DNA from: Ceratopteris richardii
Lineage: Eukaryota; Streptophyta; Polypodiopsida; Polypodiales; Pteridaceae
Assembly (NCBI GenBank): GCA_020310875.1
Contig: MU260072.1
Location: 264,501 to 328,500, forward strand
Length of the DNA stretch: 64,000 nt
Reading direction: 5' to 3'
Below are positions 9,839 through 19,556 of the stretch, piece by piece. The position numbers and the translations under genes are program-made. Under the pieces are notes generated by a model, which had not been told where the DNA came from, ran no database searches, and worked only from the letters and a program-made list of their open reading frames with translations. The stretch's first letter is position 1. Each line of letters opens with the position of its first letter.

Positions 9839-10333
9839 ATAATGATAATGCACCTCAATGTGCTTAGTGCGAGCATGGAACACAGGGTTGCTCGCAACTG
9901 CCAATGCGCTATGACTATCAGTGAAGATGGTGGTGGCAGAAGACTGAACAACACCCAAATCAGTCATAAGGCATCTGAGCCACACACACTCAACAGTCGC
10001 TGTGAAAGCTACCCTATACTCAGTCTCACAATTGGAAGGCTACTTCTCGCTCAACCAAGATATACATGAGCTACCGAGCATGAAGCAAAAGCCACTAGTG
10101 GACACACGAGTGTCATAGCAACTAGCCTAATCAGAGACAAAAAAAGCATTCAAATCTAGCGGTAGTGATCCCCCCTTGGGATAAAACAAACCAAGTAGCC
10201 GGGTACCACTCAAGTAGTGAAAGATGCGCTTAACTGCTTGCCAATGCTTGACTCCTCGCCAATGCATAAACCTGCTCATCTGTGAAACAACAAACTGAAT
10301 ATCTGGCCGAGTAATGCATAAGTAAGCAAGCAT
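9839..10333 (-). pseudogene. Ty1/copia RNase H and connection, truncated (C1 3' part)
   Basis: On the minus strand RPDIQFVVSQMSRFM and WQAVKRIFHYLSGTRLLGL mark the RT connection. TTIFTDSHSALAVASNPVF and HARTKHIEVHYHYVR mark the RNase H C-terminal half (Asp and His-containing helix). The frame runs without a stop into G1 gag at about 9,838, so the last part of RNase H, the polypurine tract and the 3' LTR are gone. The stretch between 10,030 and 10,130 contains stops. This is the distal end of the element whose 5' part lies at 26,509-29,946. Confidence 0.85.
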
Positions 10334-11126
10334 CCAATAGCGTACTGATAGAGAACAACATCAAATGCATCTCCAGCATCATGAAGACTCAGTCGTAAAC
10401 CTATTCTCATAGGAGTGGCAATAGGTTTACAGTCTTCAAGGCCAAAATGCTACAATAATGTGTCAATATATTTTATTTGACACAAAGCCATTCCACCATC
10501 AACGTGCATAAACTGAATGCCCAAATAGTGATGCAAATGCCCCAAATCAGACATCTCAAATGAGGCATGCAAATCAGCCTTAAAATCAGCAATATGCTTC
10601 TCAATTGGACCAATGAGCAACATGTCATCAACACAAACCACAATGATCAGAAGTACATCATTAGCACGCTTAACATATAAGGTGCTTTCATTTGGACTGT
10701 TCTCAAAACCATGTGCAATCAGATATGCATGTATCTTCTCATACCAAGCATGTGGTGCTTGCTTTAAAACATGTAATGCCTTCTTTAACCTACACACCTG
10801 GTTTTCATGCCCTTTCTACACAAAGCCACAGTGCTGAAAAACATACACTTTTTCATGCAAGTCACCATTCAGAAACACAGTTTCAATGTCCAACTGATTT
10901 ACATTCCAAACCATGATGAGCTGCAAGTGCACAGATGCTCCAAACAGTAGTCATACAGCATGTAGGTGCAAAGGTTTCATCAAAATCAATGCCTCTTTCC
11001 TACGCATAACCCTTTGCAACAAGCCTAGCCTTATACCTGTCAACTATACCATCACGTTCACACTTCAGCTTGTATACCCACTTAGTGCCAATGGCCTTCT
11101 TGCTAGGAGGCAAGTCACATAAAGAC
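10334..11126 (-). pseudogene. Ty1/copia reverse transcriptase (C1 3' part)
   Basis: Minus-strand codons from the right edge give KKAIGTKWVYKLKC and RYKARLVAKGYA (fingers), then KALHVLKQAPHAWYEKIHAYL. VVCVDDMLLIG (catalytic xxDD) and DLGHLHHYLGIQF follow. Stops near 11,010 and 10,820 break the frame. At 11,126 the domain is cut by the G2 insertion. The missing N-terminal codons continue at 26,509 (EYDAIMKNGTWSL), and the AAGAC repeat is shared, so these two segments were once contiguous. Confidence 0.9.
11122..11126. repeat. Target-site duplication of G2, left
   Basis: AAGAC directly precedes the TGTTA LTR terminus. The same five bases follow the opposite LTR terminus at 26,504-26,508. A five-base duplication is typical of gypsy integrases. 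Confidence 0.92.
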
Positions 11127-11750
11127 TGTTATGGTTCTGAGCCCAAGGAAAAGATGATTGTGAAAGCCTGTATTTTGCTTAAAACCCTCGAAATTGGTCT
11201 ACTTGGATTACCTAGAGCCCACAATTACATGCCAATGAAACCTTGGAGAAGATGGAGACATACGTGCATAGATAAGCATCCAACCCTAGGGACTCCGTCT
11301 AACAACCTCTCTTTCTCTTACCTCCTACACGCTCACTCACTCGTGCCTAGACACCTATGTACCCACATTCACACACACCCCCTCTCCAACATTATATCCA
11401 TTCTAGCTTAATCCTAAACTGGAAATATCGATGTATGGACTTCAAACTTGTAAGGAGTTTTCATAGACGCATGGTGCGCGAGATATATTGAAAGGCACGG
11501 GTAAGTCCTGTGTTAAGATACACATACAGAGAATGTGCGAAGCATACACTCATGCCCTAAGCATGTGGAATCCACTTCGCTCTCGATAGAGCGTACAAAG
11601 GAAGGGCAATAACAAAGTCGAAGCAACTTGATCAGACACGACTAGTCTTCAAGGTGTTTTGGGGAGGGAAATTCGTTCATGGTAGGCTCAAGTCTCCACT
11701 TGATAAATGCAATCCATGTTGGTTTTTGACAGACAAAATGTCAACTTCTA

Positions 11751-11757
11751 TTTTATA
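11751..11757 (-). promoter_or_regulatory. Candidate TATA box in G2 LTR
   Basis: The minus strand reads TAGTATAAAATAG, about 625 bases before the LTR end. The identical motif is at 23,102-23,108 in the other LTR. It is the clearest TATA-like element in the promoter-proximal half, but no start site can be proven from sequence. Confidence 0.35.
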
Positions 11758-13346
11758 CTACAATAATTGCACGTGCATGGAGGATAACAAAAGACCTATC
11801 GTTATCTGTAGGCCTCGAACCATTGGGCCAAACCATTTAATGTCAATTCCCGTGGGATACGTGATGCAGATATCGGATTTCTAACTGGGGAATACACATA
11901 AAATTCTGAATAGCCTAAACATTGCCTAAGCCTTCCTCGTGGATTGAACTGAGAATACATGCACAATACGCCCCTTTACTTCAGGGAACGTTCCCTTTAA
12001 ATCCTTCGTGTCTGTCTAAATCCTTCCAATATCCTCATCATTTACATGATTATTGAACACAATACTCGGAAGTTCATTACGGTCTGTCAGAACGAGCCCA
12101 CATCGCACTCAGAATACCACCAGTTTCATTCACCAAACACATCAGTGTTGATACATTCGCATGTCTCCACCGGCATACAACATGAGAACAAACAAGTACA
12201 GACACCAAGTGGAGTTTAACACCCACCCTTCCCTATTCTCAATGCATACAAACCCAATTCACACCTTCCATATTGCAAGCGGTCTCATGCGCTCACATTC
12301 AACATAATTGGACAACACTGGGCGTCGTCTTAAATAGAGCAGTGGTCTGCAAATTCAGCACACAACTTAACGCATTATGCCGACAAGTATGCACAACAGA
12401 AAGGAGATCCATCGACGCAGAACTTAATATATGCGAGTGTATAAAAAATACATAGATAACTCACCACTACAATCTTCCCAAATATCCTGCATGATAGAAT
12501 AGATGCTTTGCTAAAACCGTGAGAGCCTCTACTGATGTCCAAGCAGTACGCTATTCTCAAGCAAACGGAAAATGGAACAAAACTGATAGAGGAGCATTTT
12601 CAAAATTGAAGGATTATGTACCGGGAGTGTATGTCGCCCTCAATGAACAGATCTGGTATTAAACCTTCATCTGCTGATCAGGTACCCAATACAACCTGCT
12701 GATGGGCCTCTCCCTATCCATTCATGTGCGTCGTCAGACATGTTGCACCCATCCCTTTTTATCATGTATATTGGACATGGGTCCATCTCCTCCAACAGCA
12801 GATATTCGTGCACCAGTATTTGAGTTAAAAAATTGGCCTGCGTTGTTATTTTTTTATGATTGACTCAAAGCATATCTTAGAAATGCCTCCGTGGAACACC
12901 GTGTCCGCTTTAGCCCACTTGTAGAAGAGAGGTAGCAATCGATTTCGACACAAATCTGCATACATGTGGCCTTCCTAGTCCCTAACCTTCGATCCGAAGC
13001 TGAGCTACCAAAGGTCAGTCTTCTGGTCTTCTGCCGCCTACTCCGAGAGGGAGAGAGAGAGAATCAACGCCCTTGCCAATCGCCCTTTTTACTCCCCTCC
13101 AACTCAAGCGTAGCCGAAAGCCTTCTCATGTTCCTTCGTAACCTGCACATAGACCACCAAAAAACGAGGAACCCTAGAGAAGAATAGAACCACGATGATA
13201 TAGCCCCACTGTGCGCCCCCTTCCTTCTTATCCAAATTTTTTCTTCCACACGCCCCCCCCCATCTGTAGCTTCGCCTCCTCCTACATACCCTTCGTGGAT
13301 AAGATAAGAAAGGCGCCCCCTCATCTTTTTTCAAAATAAAAGGAAT

Positions 13347-14006
13347 TTAATCAGCTGCTGGGCCCTTATCTCCACACTTGGCATACATGTCTATTAGAGC
13401 AGCACCAATCATCACATCATTCTGCAGGTGTCCAATTCGAGCAATTTCTGAATGTAATTCTTGACCCTTATGGACTGTTCCTTCACCAACACAAGCTTTC
13501 AAAACTCTTAAAAAAGTGACAACGTTGGGGGCAAAACCCTCCTGGAGCATCTGCTTATAAGACTGAAGTGTCATATCATCAAGTCTGTGATATATGAACC
13601 CTGAGATCAATACATTCCATGAAACTTCATCACGAACAGACATGCCATGAACGATCTGAGCTTCCACTAGCATGCCCAAGTCGAAGTACATATTAACCAA
13701 TGCAGTAGCCACAAAGGAATCATTCTCTAGCATTCCTTCTCTAATAATCAAGTCGTGTAACTCTTCTCCCTTTTCTAAAGCTTTAATACTGCCACATGCT
13801 TTCAAAATATACACAAATGTGACCTCATCTGGACAAACGCCACTGGTTTGCATACACTCAAAACACTTCAACACTTCATTATCAAGCCCCTGATCTGCAT
13901 ATCCAGCAATAATTGCATTCCATGAAATTACGCCCCGAGTTTGAATCCTGCTAAATATTTCCATCGCTCTAGCAATCACCCCACACTCAAAATGTGTTAA
14001 GTGCAG
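13347..14006 (-). pseudogene. Captured pentatricopeptide repeat (PPR) gene fragment inside G2 3' LTR
   Basis: The minus-strand frame is open for about 220 codons with PLS-class PPR motifs: SWNAIIAGYADQGLDNEVLKCF, PDEVTFVYILKACGS, FVATALVNMYFDLGMLVEAQ, SWNVLISGFIYHRLDD, PNVVTFLRVLKACVGEG and MIGAALIDMYAKCGDKGP. This is five to six tandem motifs of a protein family that binds organellar RNA. Typical members carry many more motifs plus a targeting peptide, and both are missing, so the piece is truncated at both ends. There is no ATG at its upstream end, which runs in as ECGVIARAMEIF. It lies in the 5' third of the LTR, in the same orientation as the element. The other LTR has the same fragment, with only two differences over about 555 bases. 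Confidence 0.92.
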
Positions 14007-14355
14007 TTTGACATGCGGCCCTGATCACATTTCTCCACATCTTTGAATTTTTTTATCAACGATGTGTCAAAGATCAATTTCCGGAAATCGGTCAAGCGAT
14101 TGTAATTGATGGTTGATAAGAAAGCATTCCCCCTTGAAACAAAGCCGCTTCTGATTTCCTTTGCACGTCAGTATCTCTTATGCTCTTAGGAGGCTTGTCC
14201 ATGCTCAATCCCTTTTCTCCACATCCCTGCAATCAATATCTCCACATGCTTCTCATCAATTATCAAATTCATTCTTCAATACCTGAAATCAAACAAATTT
14301 CCTGCAAAATAAAACCACATTAGAGCATAAAAATCAACCATTTTTGGAGCTAACA

Positions 14356-14375
14356 TACTTCCCTCTTCGTATTTG
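14356..14375 (-). other. Polypurine tract of G2
   Basis: Immediately upstream (minus strand) of the 3' LTR start the sequence is purine-rich: ACGAAGAGGGAAGTA followed by TGTTAGC. This is where plus-strand priming would occur. Confidence 0.75.
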
Positions 14376-15189
14376 CAAAGTCGTCCTCGACGAGCCACTA
14401 TTGCTGAAATAAAATCCAAACAATCATGAACATGTCAATTTTCAATTGGTTTACATACCTTTTCATCGAGCCGTCACTTCCACTAAACCTGCACTCATCG
14501 AAGCTATTAGTGCTCAAAAAAATCACTCATGAATACATACAAATCAGTCACTTCCAAAATGATCCAAGACATACATATATATGCAATTCCATTTCAGCCA
14601 TGCATCAATTTGCTCATACATTCCATTATGGAAAATGGTCTCAACCAAAATAACACATGCATACCTTTCCATGAATTACACATGCAACTACCATTGCGGA
14701 AAACAGAAAAGAAAATACCGAAATAAACAACAACAACTGAAATGAATCCAATCGGAGATGCAAAAATACCCAAAATGCATACCCCATTATTGCATCTACT
14801 ATTCGCTATGTACAATCATTCCATGACTAGACACTTCCGAAGAATCCCCATCGTCGTCCTACGAAAATCATCGAAACTCAAGTGCAAGTGAAGACATATA
14901 TCAGAACCCTGGAGTGTCCCACACACTAGAAAAACCCTCAGATAGAGCACACAAGTTATAAAGCAATACCGTTGCATTACCTCGCTAAAGCCTCATCCAT
15001 AAGTACATATATAGTCTCCGTGCTTTCAAGAATGTTGATTCAAAGCGAGCTGATCTGTTGCAAGCCATCATATACCAATCACACAAGCAAATAACGTTCC
15101 CTTCCAGGCGATCATCGCCCTCTCCTCTCTCTCTCTCCCCCTCAGGAGTGGGGAATAACTTCATATGAAAATTTTATTTTAATCACACG
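14376..15189 (-). other. G2 3' untranslated region, no gene seen
   Basis: The 0.8 kb between the polypurine tract and the tandem hairpin repeats contains only short open frames without family features. Base composition is moderately AT-rich. A CT-rich microsatellite lies near 15,121-15,140. Confidence 0.6.
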
Positions 15190-15535
15190 TTGGCCTACAT
15201 TGACACTGGATGCGATTCGTGGACCTGACCACCCGTTCAGGTTGATTCCACCCATCTACCAATGCAATGCAGCACACAACACACAAACGCATAATGATAA
15301 CACATAACATATATCAGCTAGCCCATAACGAAGCTGGATGCGGCTCATGGTCGTGACTACCCAGCCACGATGGCTCCACCTACCTACCAACCCGTTATGG
15401 CGCGTAGCTAAGACACAAACATATATATCCCAAGCCTATGGCGAAACTAGCTGCGGCTCGTGGTCCTAACCACCCGGCGAGGATAAATCCACCCACCTAC
15501 TAGCCCACCATAGCGCATTGGTACGATCACAGTAA
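15190..15535 (-). repeat. Three tandem imperfect repeats (about 115 bp each) with potential stems
   Basis: Three units share GGATGCGG..CGTGG..CCTGACCACCC..CCACC-ATCTACCA-like sequence, beginning near 15,195, 15,320 and 15,432. In each unit the left and right ends can pair, using different bases: CATTG (15,198) with CAATG (15,265), CCATAACG (15,323) with CGTTATGG (15,393), and CTATGG (15,436) with CCATAG (15,508). The change of sequence with pairing kept suggests a conserved RNA or DNA stem. Tandem repeats in the 3' noncoding region are known from Tat/Ogre-type elements. Confidence 0.75.
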
Positions 15536-15878
15536 CACAAATTTTTTTCTTTTCTTTTCTTTTCTTCGTTTTTTGTTTCATATTTAATTAGTTCACCCAA
15601 GTCCTAAGAATTAGGGAGAGGAAGAAAGGGACTTTCCCATTTTTCCCACACATGCATGCAAAACATATACAAACTAGCCTTTGACAGATCAACTACCTCT
15701 TCACTCCATTCCCTCAATTACAGACACTACATATGTATTCATCGATTCAACTTTTCACTTGGTAACTACAACCAGCTATGCCTTAGTCCCTCGTATACCT
15801 ATCCTTAGGTGTCCTAGAATGTGAGTCTCCGGAATGTCTCATGTAGTCTCACATCGGACTCGCATCCCGACAACTTCC
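15536..15878 (-). other. Intergenic stretch between tandem repeats and acidic ORF
   Basis: T-rich runs near 15,541-15,590 and a (TTTTC)n tract occupy this stretch. No gene is seen. Confidence 0.6.
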
Positions 15879-16229
15879 CTAGGGCGAGTCAGGCTCAACT
15901 TCAGGAGCTCCGTCATCACTTCCTAGCGTTAGCACATCTGCCCAAGCCCATGTGATATCGTTTTCCTCGTTAGGCATTTCCCTCGAAGGATTGAAATAGT
16001 AATATCGATCTCCCGCCCATCCTACATCTCGAGTCAGGTATTCCTCAAAACACTCAATGTAAAATGCAACACCCAAACCCTGGTTTATAAAGCATACCAG
16101 CCAATGCGCTTCCTCAACATAGTATTCTGTCTCAAAGTCGTCGACATCTATGTCCATGCGGGCGAACGTTTGGTCCGAGAAATATATCCTTAGCTCGTAC
16201 AAGTAGAGTTGCGTTATTTGATCTGCCAT
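15879..16229 (-). CDS. Small acidic ORF downstream of G2 pol
   Basis: An ATG-started frame of 116 codons lies 207 bases 3' of the integrase stop. It begins MADQITQLYLYELRIYF and ends in an Asp/Glu/Pro-rich tail (GSDDGAPEVEPDSP). It is rich in aromatic and acidic residues (YYVEEAHWL, WAGDRYYYFNPSREMP). No transmembrane segment, signal peptide or known motif is visible. The place is where Athila-type elements often carry an env-like or other additional ORF, but nothing in this protein resembles an envelope protein. It may be an accessory protein of the family or a chance frame. The lack of stops in a recent element favours real coding. Confidence 0.5.
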   Translation of the reverse strand: MADQITQLYLYELRIYFSDQTFARMDIDVDDFETEYYVEEAHWLVCFINQGLGVAFYIECFEEYLTRDVGWAGDRYYYFNPSREMPNEENDITWAWADVLTLGSDDGAPEVEPDSP

Positions 16230-16436
16230 TTTGTTACTTAGCTCCTAACAGTCTCTGCGCAACACAAGAAAAAATAATTAGAAGTCCAAAGTTTCTTGAG
16301 CTAGCAAGGAAGAATATTTATGACACACAAATCATAGCTTACATATGCGCATATATATATATAACTATACATGTATGTACAAGGAGTCTACTTCGTCATT
16401 TCGTTTGGATCTCGTCTGGCCTCTCCCGTCCTAATA

Positions 16437-19400
16437 TCACTTGAAATATGTTTTAACTCGAAGCGTGTTAACCTTCACGGGAGCATAGTCTTCTCCTAAA
16501 TCTTGAATTTGCATGGAACCATTGGAATTGAGTTCCACCACCTTAAACGGTCCTGCCCATCTTGTCTGTAACTTCCCCGGGAATTTATAATATTTACTAT
16601 CGTAAACTAGCACCAAATCCCCTTCTTGAATCACATAGGTTTTGAGATTCTTGTCATGTCTCTCCTTACGTCTCTTCTGAATAGCTTCCAAACTTTGTTG
16701 TGCGATGAGTCTCTTTTCTTCCAGCTTGACCAGTTGTATGTACCTCTCCTTTAATGACTCTTCCTCGCCCAACCTGGCCTCAATAGCCACTCTTAATGTT
16801 GGCACTTCTTTTTCGATGGGAAAGATGGCTTCCTCACCATATACTAGAGAGAACGGAGTGCTCTTTGTCGTCACTCGGTAGGATGTTCGATATGCCCACA
16901 AGGCTTCCAAAAGTCTCTCATCCCAGTCTCGCCTATGCACAGCTACTGTCTTTGTTAAAATCTGTTCAAGAATTTTGTTGGTGACCTCCACTTGTCCATT
17001 TGCTCTCGGGTAATATGGAGTGCTTTTTCTATGTTTGATCTTATATAATTCCATTAATTCTTCGATCAATTCGTTGACAAAATGGGTTCCTCTATCACTT
17101 ACTATTTCCAACGGGCATCCGAATCGAGTGATAATTTGTTCATACAAAAATTTGGCTACATCAATAGCTCGGTCAGTCTTCAGAGCTTTCGCTTCTACCC
17201 ACTTGGTAACATAATCAGTACAGACCAAGATATACCTATTGGATCTTCGTCGTGAGGGAGGATCAATAGGCCCCACAAAATCAATTCCCCATTTCTCAAA
17301 CGGCTTAAGAGCCAACACCGGCGTAAGAGGAGCAGCATGTGCTAATGTGGGTTTGCCCATTCGTTGGCATTTGTCGCATTTCTTACAGTATGTATGCGAA
17401 TCTTTGAACAGCGTTGGCCACAAATACCCGGCTAATAAAATCTTTCTTGCCGTCAATTCACCAGCAAAATGCCCACCGCAGGGTTCATCATGCAAAGCCC
17501 TCAACACTAGATTTGCTTCTTCTTCCTCGAGACACCTCCGATAAATGCTCTCATGAACAAAATATCGATAGAGTTGCCCCCCAATGATGCTATGGTACTT
17601 CGCCAATGCTAACAGCTTTTGCTTCTCTCTCTTGCTTGCTCCTGGCGGATATTTAGTAGTGCACAAGAAATTCACCAAGTCGGCATACCAAGGTACTTTA
17701 GCGTCAACCTGGAATAGATGTCCATCAGGAGCATCGTCGGGCACACCAGAGATTGGCTCCTCATTAACAATTCGAGATAAATGGTCAGCCAATATATGTG
17801 CTTTGCCTGGTCTGGTTACCACTGTGAACTGAAATTCTTGGAGAAGTAGCATCCACCTCATCAGTCGCCCTGACAGTTCGGGTTTATTAATGATGTACTT
17901 AAGGGCTTCATGATCCACATAAAACGTGAAATGCTTTCCCATTAGGTAATGTCGATACTTGTTCACCGCAAAGATCATCGAGAGACATTCCTTTTCTGTA
18001 GTCGTGTAGTTCCTCTCAGTGCTATTCAAATTGCGACTTGCGTAATAAATAGGATGGTCCAACTTCTTTTCATCGGCTTGGCATAGTACTGCTCCAACCG
18101 CAGTATGAGAAGCGTCGGTATGCACATGAAATTCTCTCGTCCAGTCGGGTGCTACCAAAATCGGTGCATTTATCAACCTCTCCTTGATCGAGTCGAATGC
18201 AACTTGACACTCTCCATTCCATTGGTATTGTTGGTCTTTCCTCAAGAGATTCGTCAGTGGTGCTGCTATGGATGCAAAATTTAATATAAAACGTCGATAA
18301 TAATTCGCATGGCCCAAAAATCCTCTGAGTTGTCGCAAATTTTGCGGAGATGGAAGTTGTCCAATCTTTTCCACTTTATCCTCGTCAACCGCGATCCCTT
18401 TTTCAGAAATAACATGTCCCAAAAGCAATCCTCTTCGTACTCCAAATGTGCACTTTTCAGGATTCAATGCGATGCCTTTTTCAATGCTTCTTCTTAAAAT
18501 CGCTTCGATCCTCTCCATCATGTTTTCATCGTCGCCTCTGATCGCAAAGTCATCGAGAAATATCTCCATCCAATCCTGCAAGTAGTCTTGATATGCAGCT
18601 ATCATTGCTCTCTGGAATGTGGCCGGTGCATTGCATAATCCAAATGGCATCACCCGATATGCGTACGTACCCCATTCTGTCGTGAAAGTAGTTTTTGATT
18701 GATCCTCTTCATGGATTTGGATCTGGTTGTACCCACTGAAACCATCCAAAAAGGAGTACAATTTATGGCCAGCCACTCTGTCCAAGATTTGATCAGTGAA
18801 CGGCAAGGGGAAATGATCCTTCTTTGGGTGCTCGTTCAACTTACGATAATCTATGCAAATACGGATTTTCTTATTTTTCTTCAGAACAACTACAATTGGT
18901 GATACCCACTCGCTGGATGCGATGGGATATATGAATCCTGCCTCCAATAATTTGGTCAATTCCAACTTGATCAATTCCGAGTAGACTGGATTTGTCCGCC
19001 TAAGTCGTTGACATATTGGTCGTGTGCCTTCTTCCAAGTCTATATAATGATGGCAGATTCGGGGATCAATTCCTCTCAAATCATTGTATGACCATGCAAA
19101 GGCCCGGCTGAAATTTTTGAGTGTCATTTTAATACAATCTCGTACTCCATCTGGTAGCTCTGACCCTACACTCAAGAACTTTTCTGGAAAAACTTCCCAT
19201 TTTTCCAACTGAACTTCTCGTGAATATTCCTTATTCCTTGATGAAACTGTGATTGGAACATGCTCTCCAATCAGGCGTGCATGGTTGGCCAGTAAATCAT
19301 TATTTTGTTCTTTTTCAACCGTACCCAATTTCTTAAGTTCAGCTTTTGCAATGGCTTCCGACACTTTAGTTTTACTTTTCGCTTCTTTTTCCGATTCTCG

Positions 19401-19556
19401 ACTTCTCTTTAGAATCTCTGCTTCTAGCATTCTAACTCTTTCTCTCAACTGTTGCACTTCCATTGTCGGAGCTAACTCTAGTTTCAACTCTTCTCTTGAA
19501 GTTCCCTTCTCCAGGGATTGAGTAGCTTTGTTTTTACTTGCGTCTATACTCAACAT
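16437..19556 (-). CDS. G2 pol: reverse transcriptase, RNase H and integrase
   Basis: An uninterrupted ATG-started frame of 1,039 codons. Residues about 25-90 are a Glu/Lys/Arg-rich probable coiled coil. RT: YSFLDGFSGYNQI (first catalytic Asp), VMPFGLCNAPATFQRAM, and FLDDF near residue 333, an F-L-D-D variant of the YxDD box. RNase H: HVHTDASH near 480, TEKECLSM (catalytic Glu) and FYVDHEALKYI. Integrase: zinc finger HDEPCGGHF near 689 with CDKC near 727. The catalytic triad is GIDFVGP near 757, VSDRGTHF near 820 and NGQVEVTN near 856, and the C-terminal RWAGPFKVV near 1,002. All motor residues are present, so the enzyme set looks functional. The start overlaps the protease stop (ATGTTGA, 19,556-19,550) in another phase, which suggests reinitiation or frameshifting. 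No protease motif is in this frame. Confidence 0.96.
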   Translation of the reverse strand: MLSIDASKNKATQSLEKGTSREELKLELAPTMEVQQLRERVRMLEAEILKRSRESEKEAKSKTKVSEAIAKAELKKLGTVEKEQNNDLLANHARLIGEHVPITVSSRNKEYSREVQLEKWEVFPEKFLSVGSELPDGVRDCIKMTLKNFSRAFAWSYNDLRGIDPRICHHYIDLEEGTRPICQRLRRTNPVYSELIKLELTKLLEAGFIYPIASSEWVSPIVVVLKKNKKIRICIDYRKLNEHPKKDHFPLPFTDQILDRVAGHKLYSFLDGFSGYNQIQIHEEDQSKTTFTTEWGTYAYRVMPFGLCNAPATFQRAMIAAYQDYLQDWMEIFLDDFAIRGDDENMMERIEAILRRSIEKGIALNPEKCTFGVRRGLLLGHVISEKGIAVDEDKVEKIGQLPSPQNLRQLRGFLGHANYYRRFILNFASIAAPLTNLLRKDQQYQWNGECQVAFDSIKERLINAPILVAPDWTREFHVHTDASHTAVGAVLCQADEKKLDHPIYYASRNLNSTERNYTTTEKECLSMIFAVNKYRHYLMGKHFTFYVDHEALKYIINKPELSGRLMRWMLLLQEFQFTVVTRPGKAHILADHLSRIVNEEPISGVPDDAPDGHLFQVDAKVPWYADLVNFLCTTKYPPGASKREKQKLLALAKYHSIIGGQLYRYFVHESIYRRCLEEEEANLVLRALHDEPCGGHFAGELTARKILLAGYLWPTLFKDSHTYCKKCDKCQRMGKPTLAHAAPLTPVLALKPFEKWGIDFVGPIDPPSRRRSNRYILVCTDYVTKWVEAKALKTDRAIDVAKFLYEQIITRFGCPLEIVSDRGTHFVNELIEELMELYKIKHRKSTPYYPRANGQVEVTNKILEQILTKTVAVHRRDWDERLLEALWAYRTSYRVTTKSTPFSLVYGEEAIFPIEKEVPTLRVAIEARLGEEESLKERYIQLVKLEEKRLIAQQSLEAIQKRRKERHDKNLKTYVIQEGDLVLVYDSKYYKFPGKLQTRWAGPFKVVELNSNGSMQIQDLGEDYAPVKVNTLRVKTYFK

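Larger units (their letters stand above)
11127..14355 (-). repeat. 3' LTR of G2 (3,229 bp)
   Basis: It starts TGTTATGG and ends GGAGCTAACA on the plus strand. It matches 22,478-26,503 along its whole length except for a LINE and a 79-base segment present only in the 5' LTR. It contains a PPR gene fragment at 13,347-14,006 in sense orientation with the element. Other contents include a CT-rich microsatellite near 13,046 and a C-run near 13,250. No other coding domain is recognised in it. Confidence 0.95.

Noticed and set aside
13347..14006. An intact functional PPR gene
   Set aside because: It has no start codon, targeting peptide or C-terminal domain and only 5-6 motifs. It is a captured fragment.
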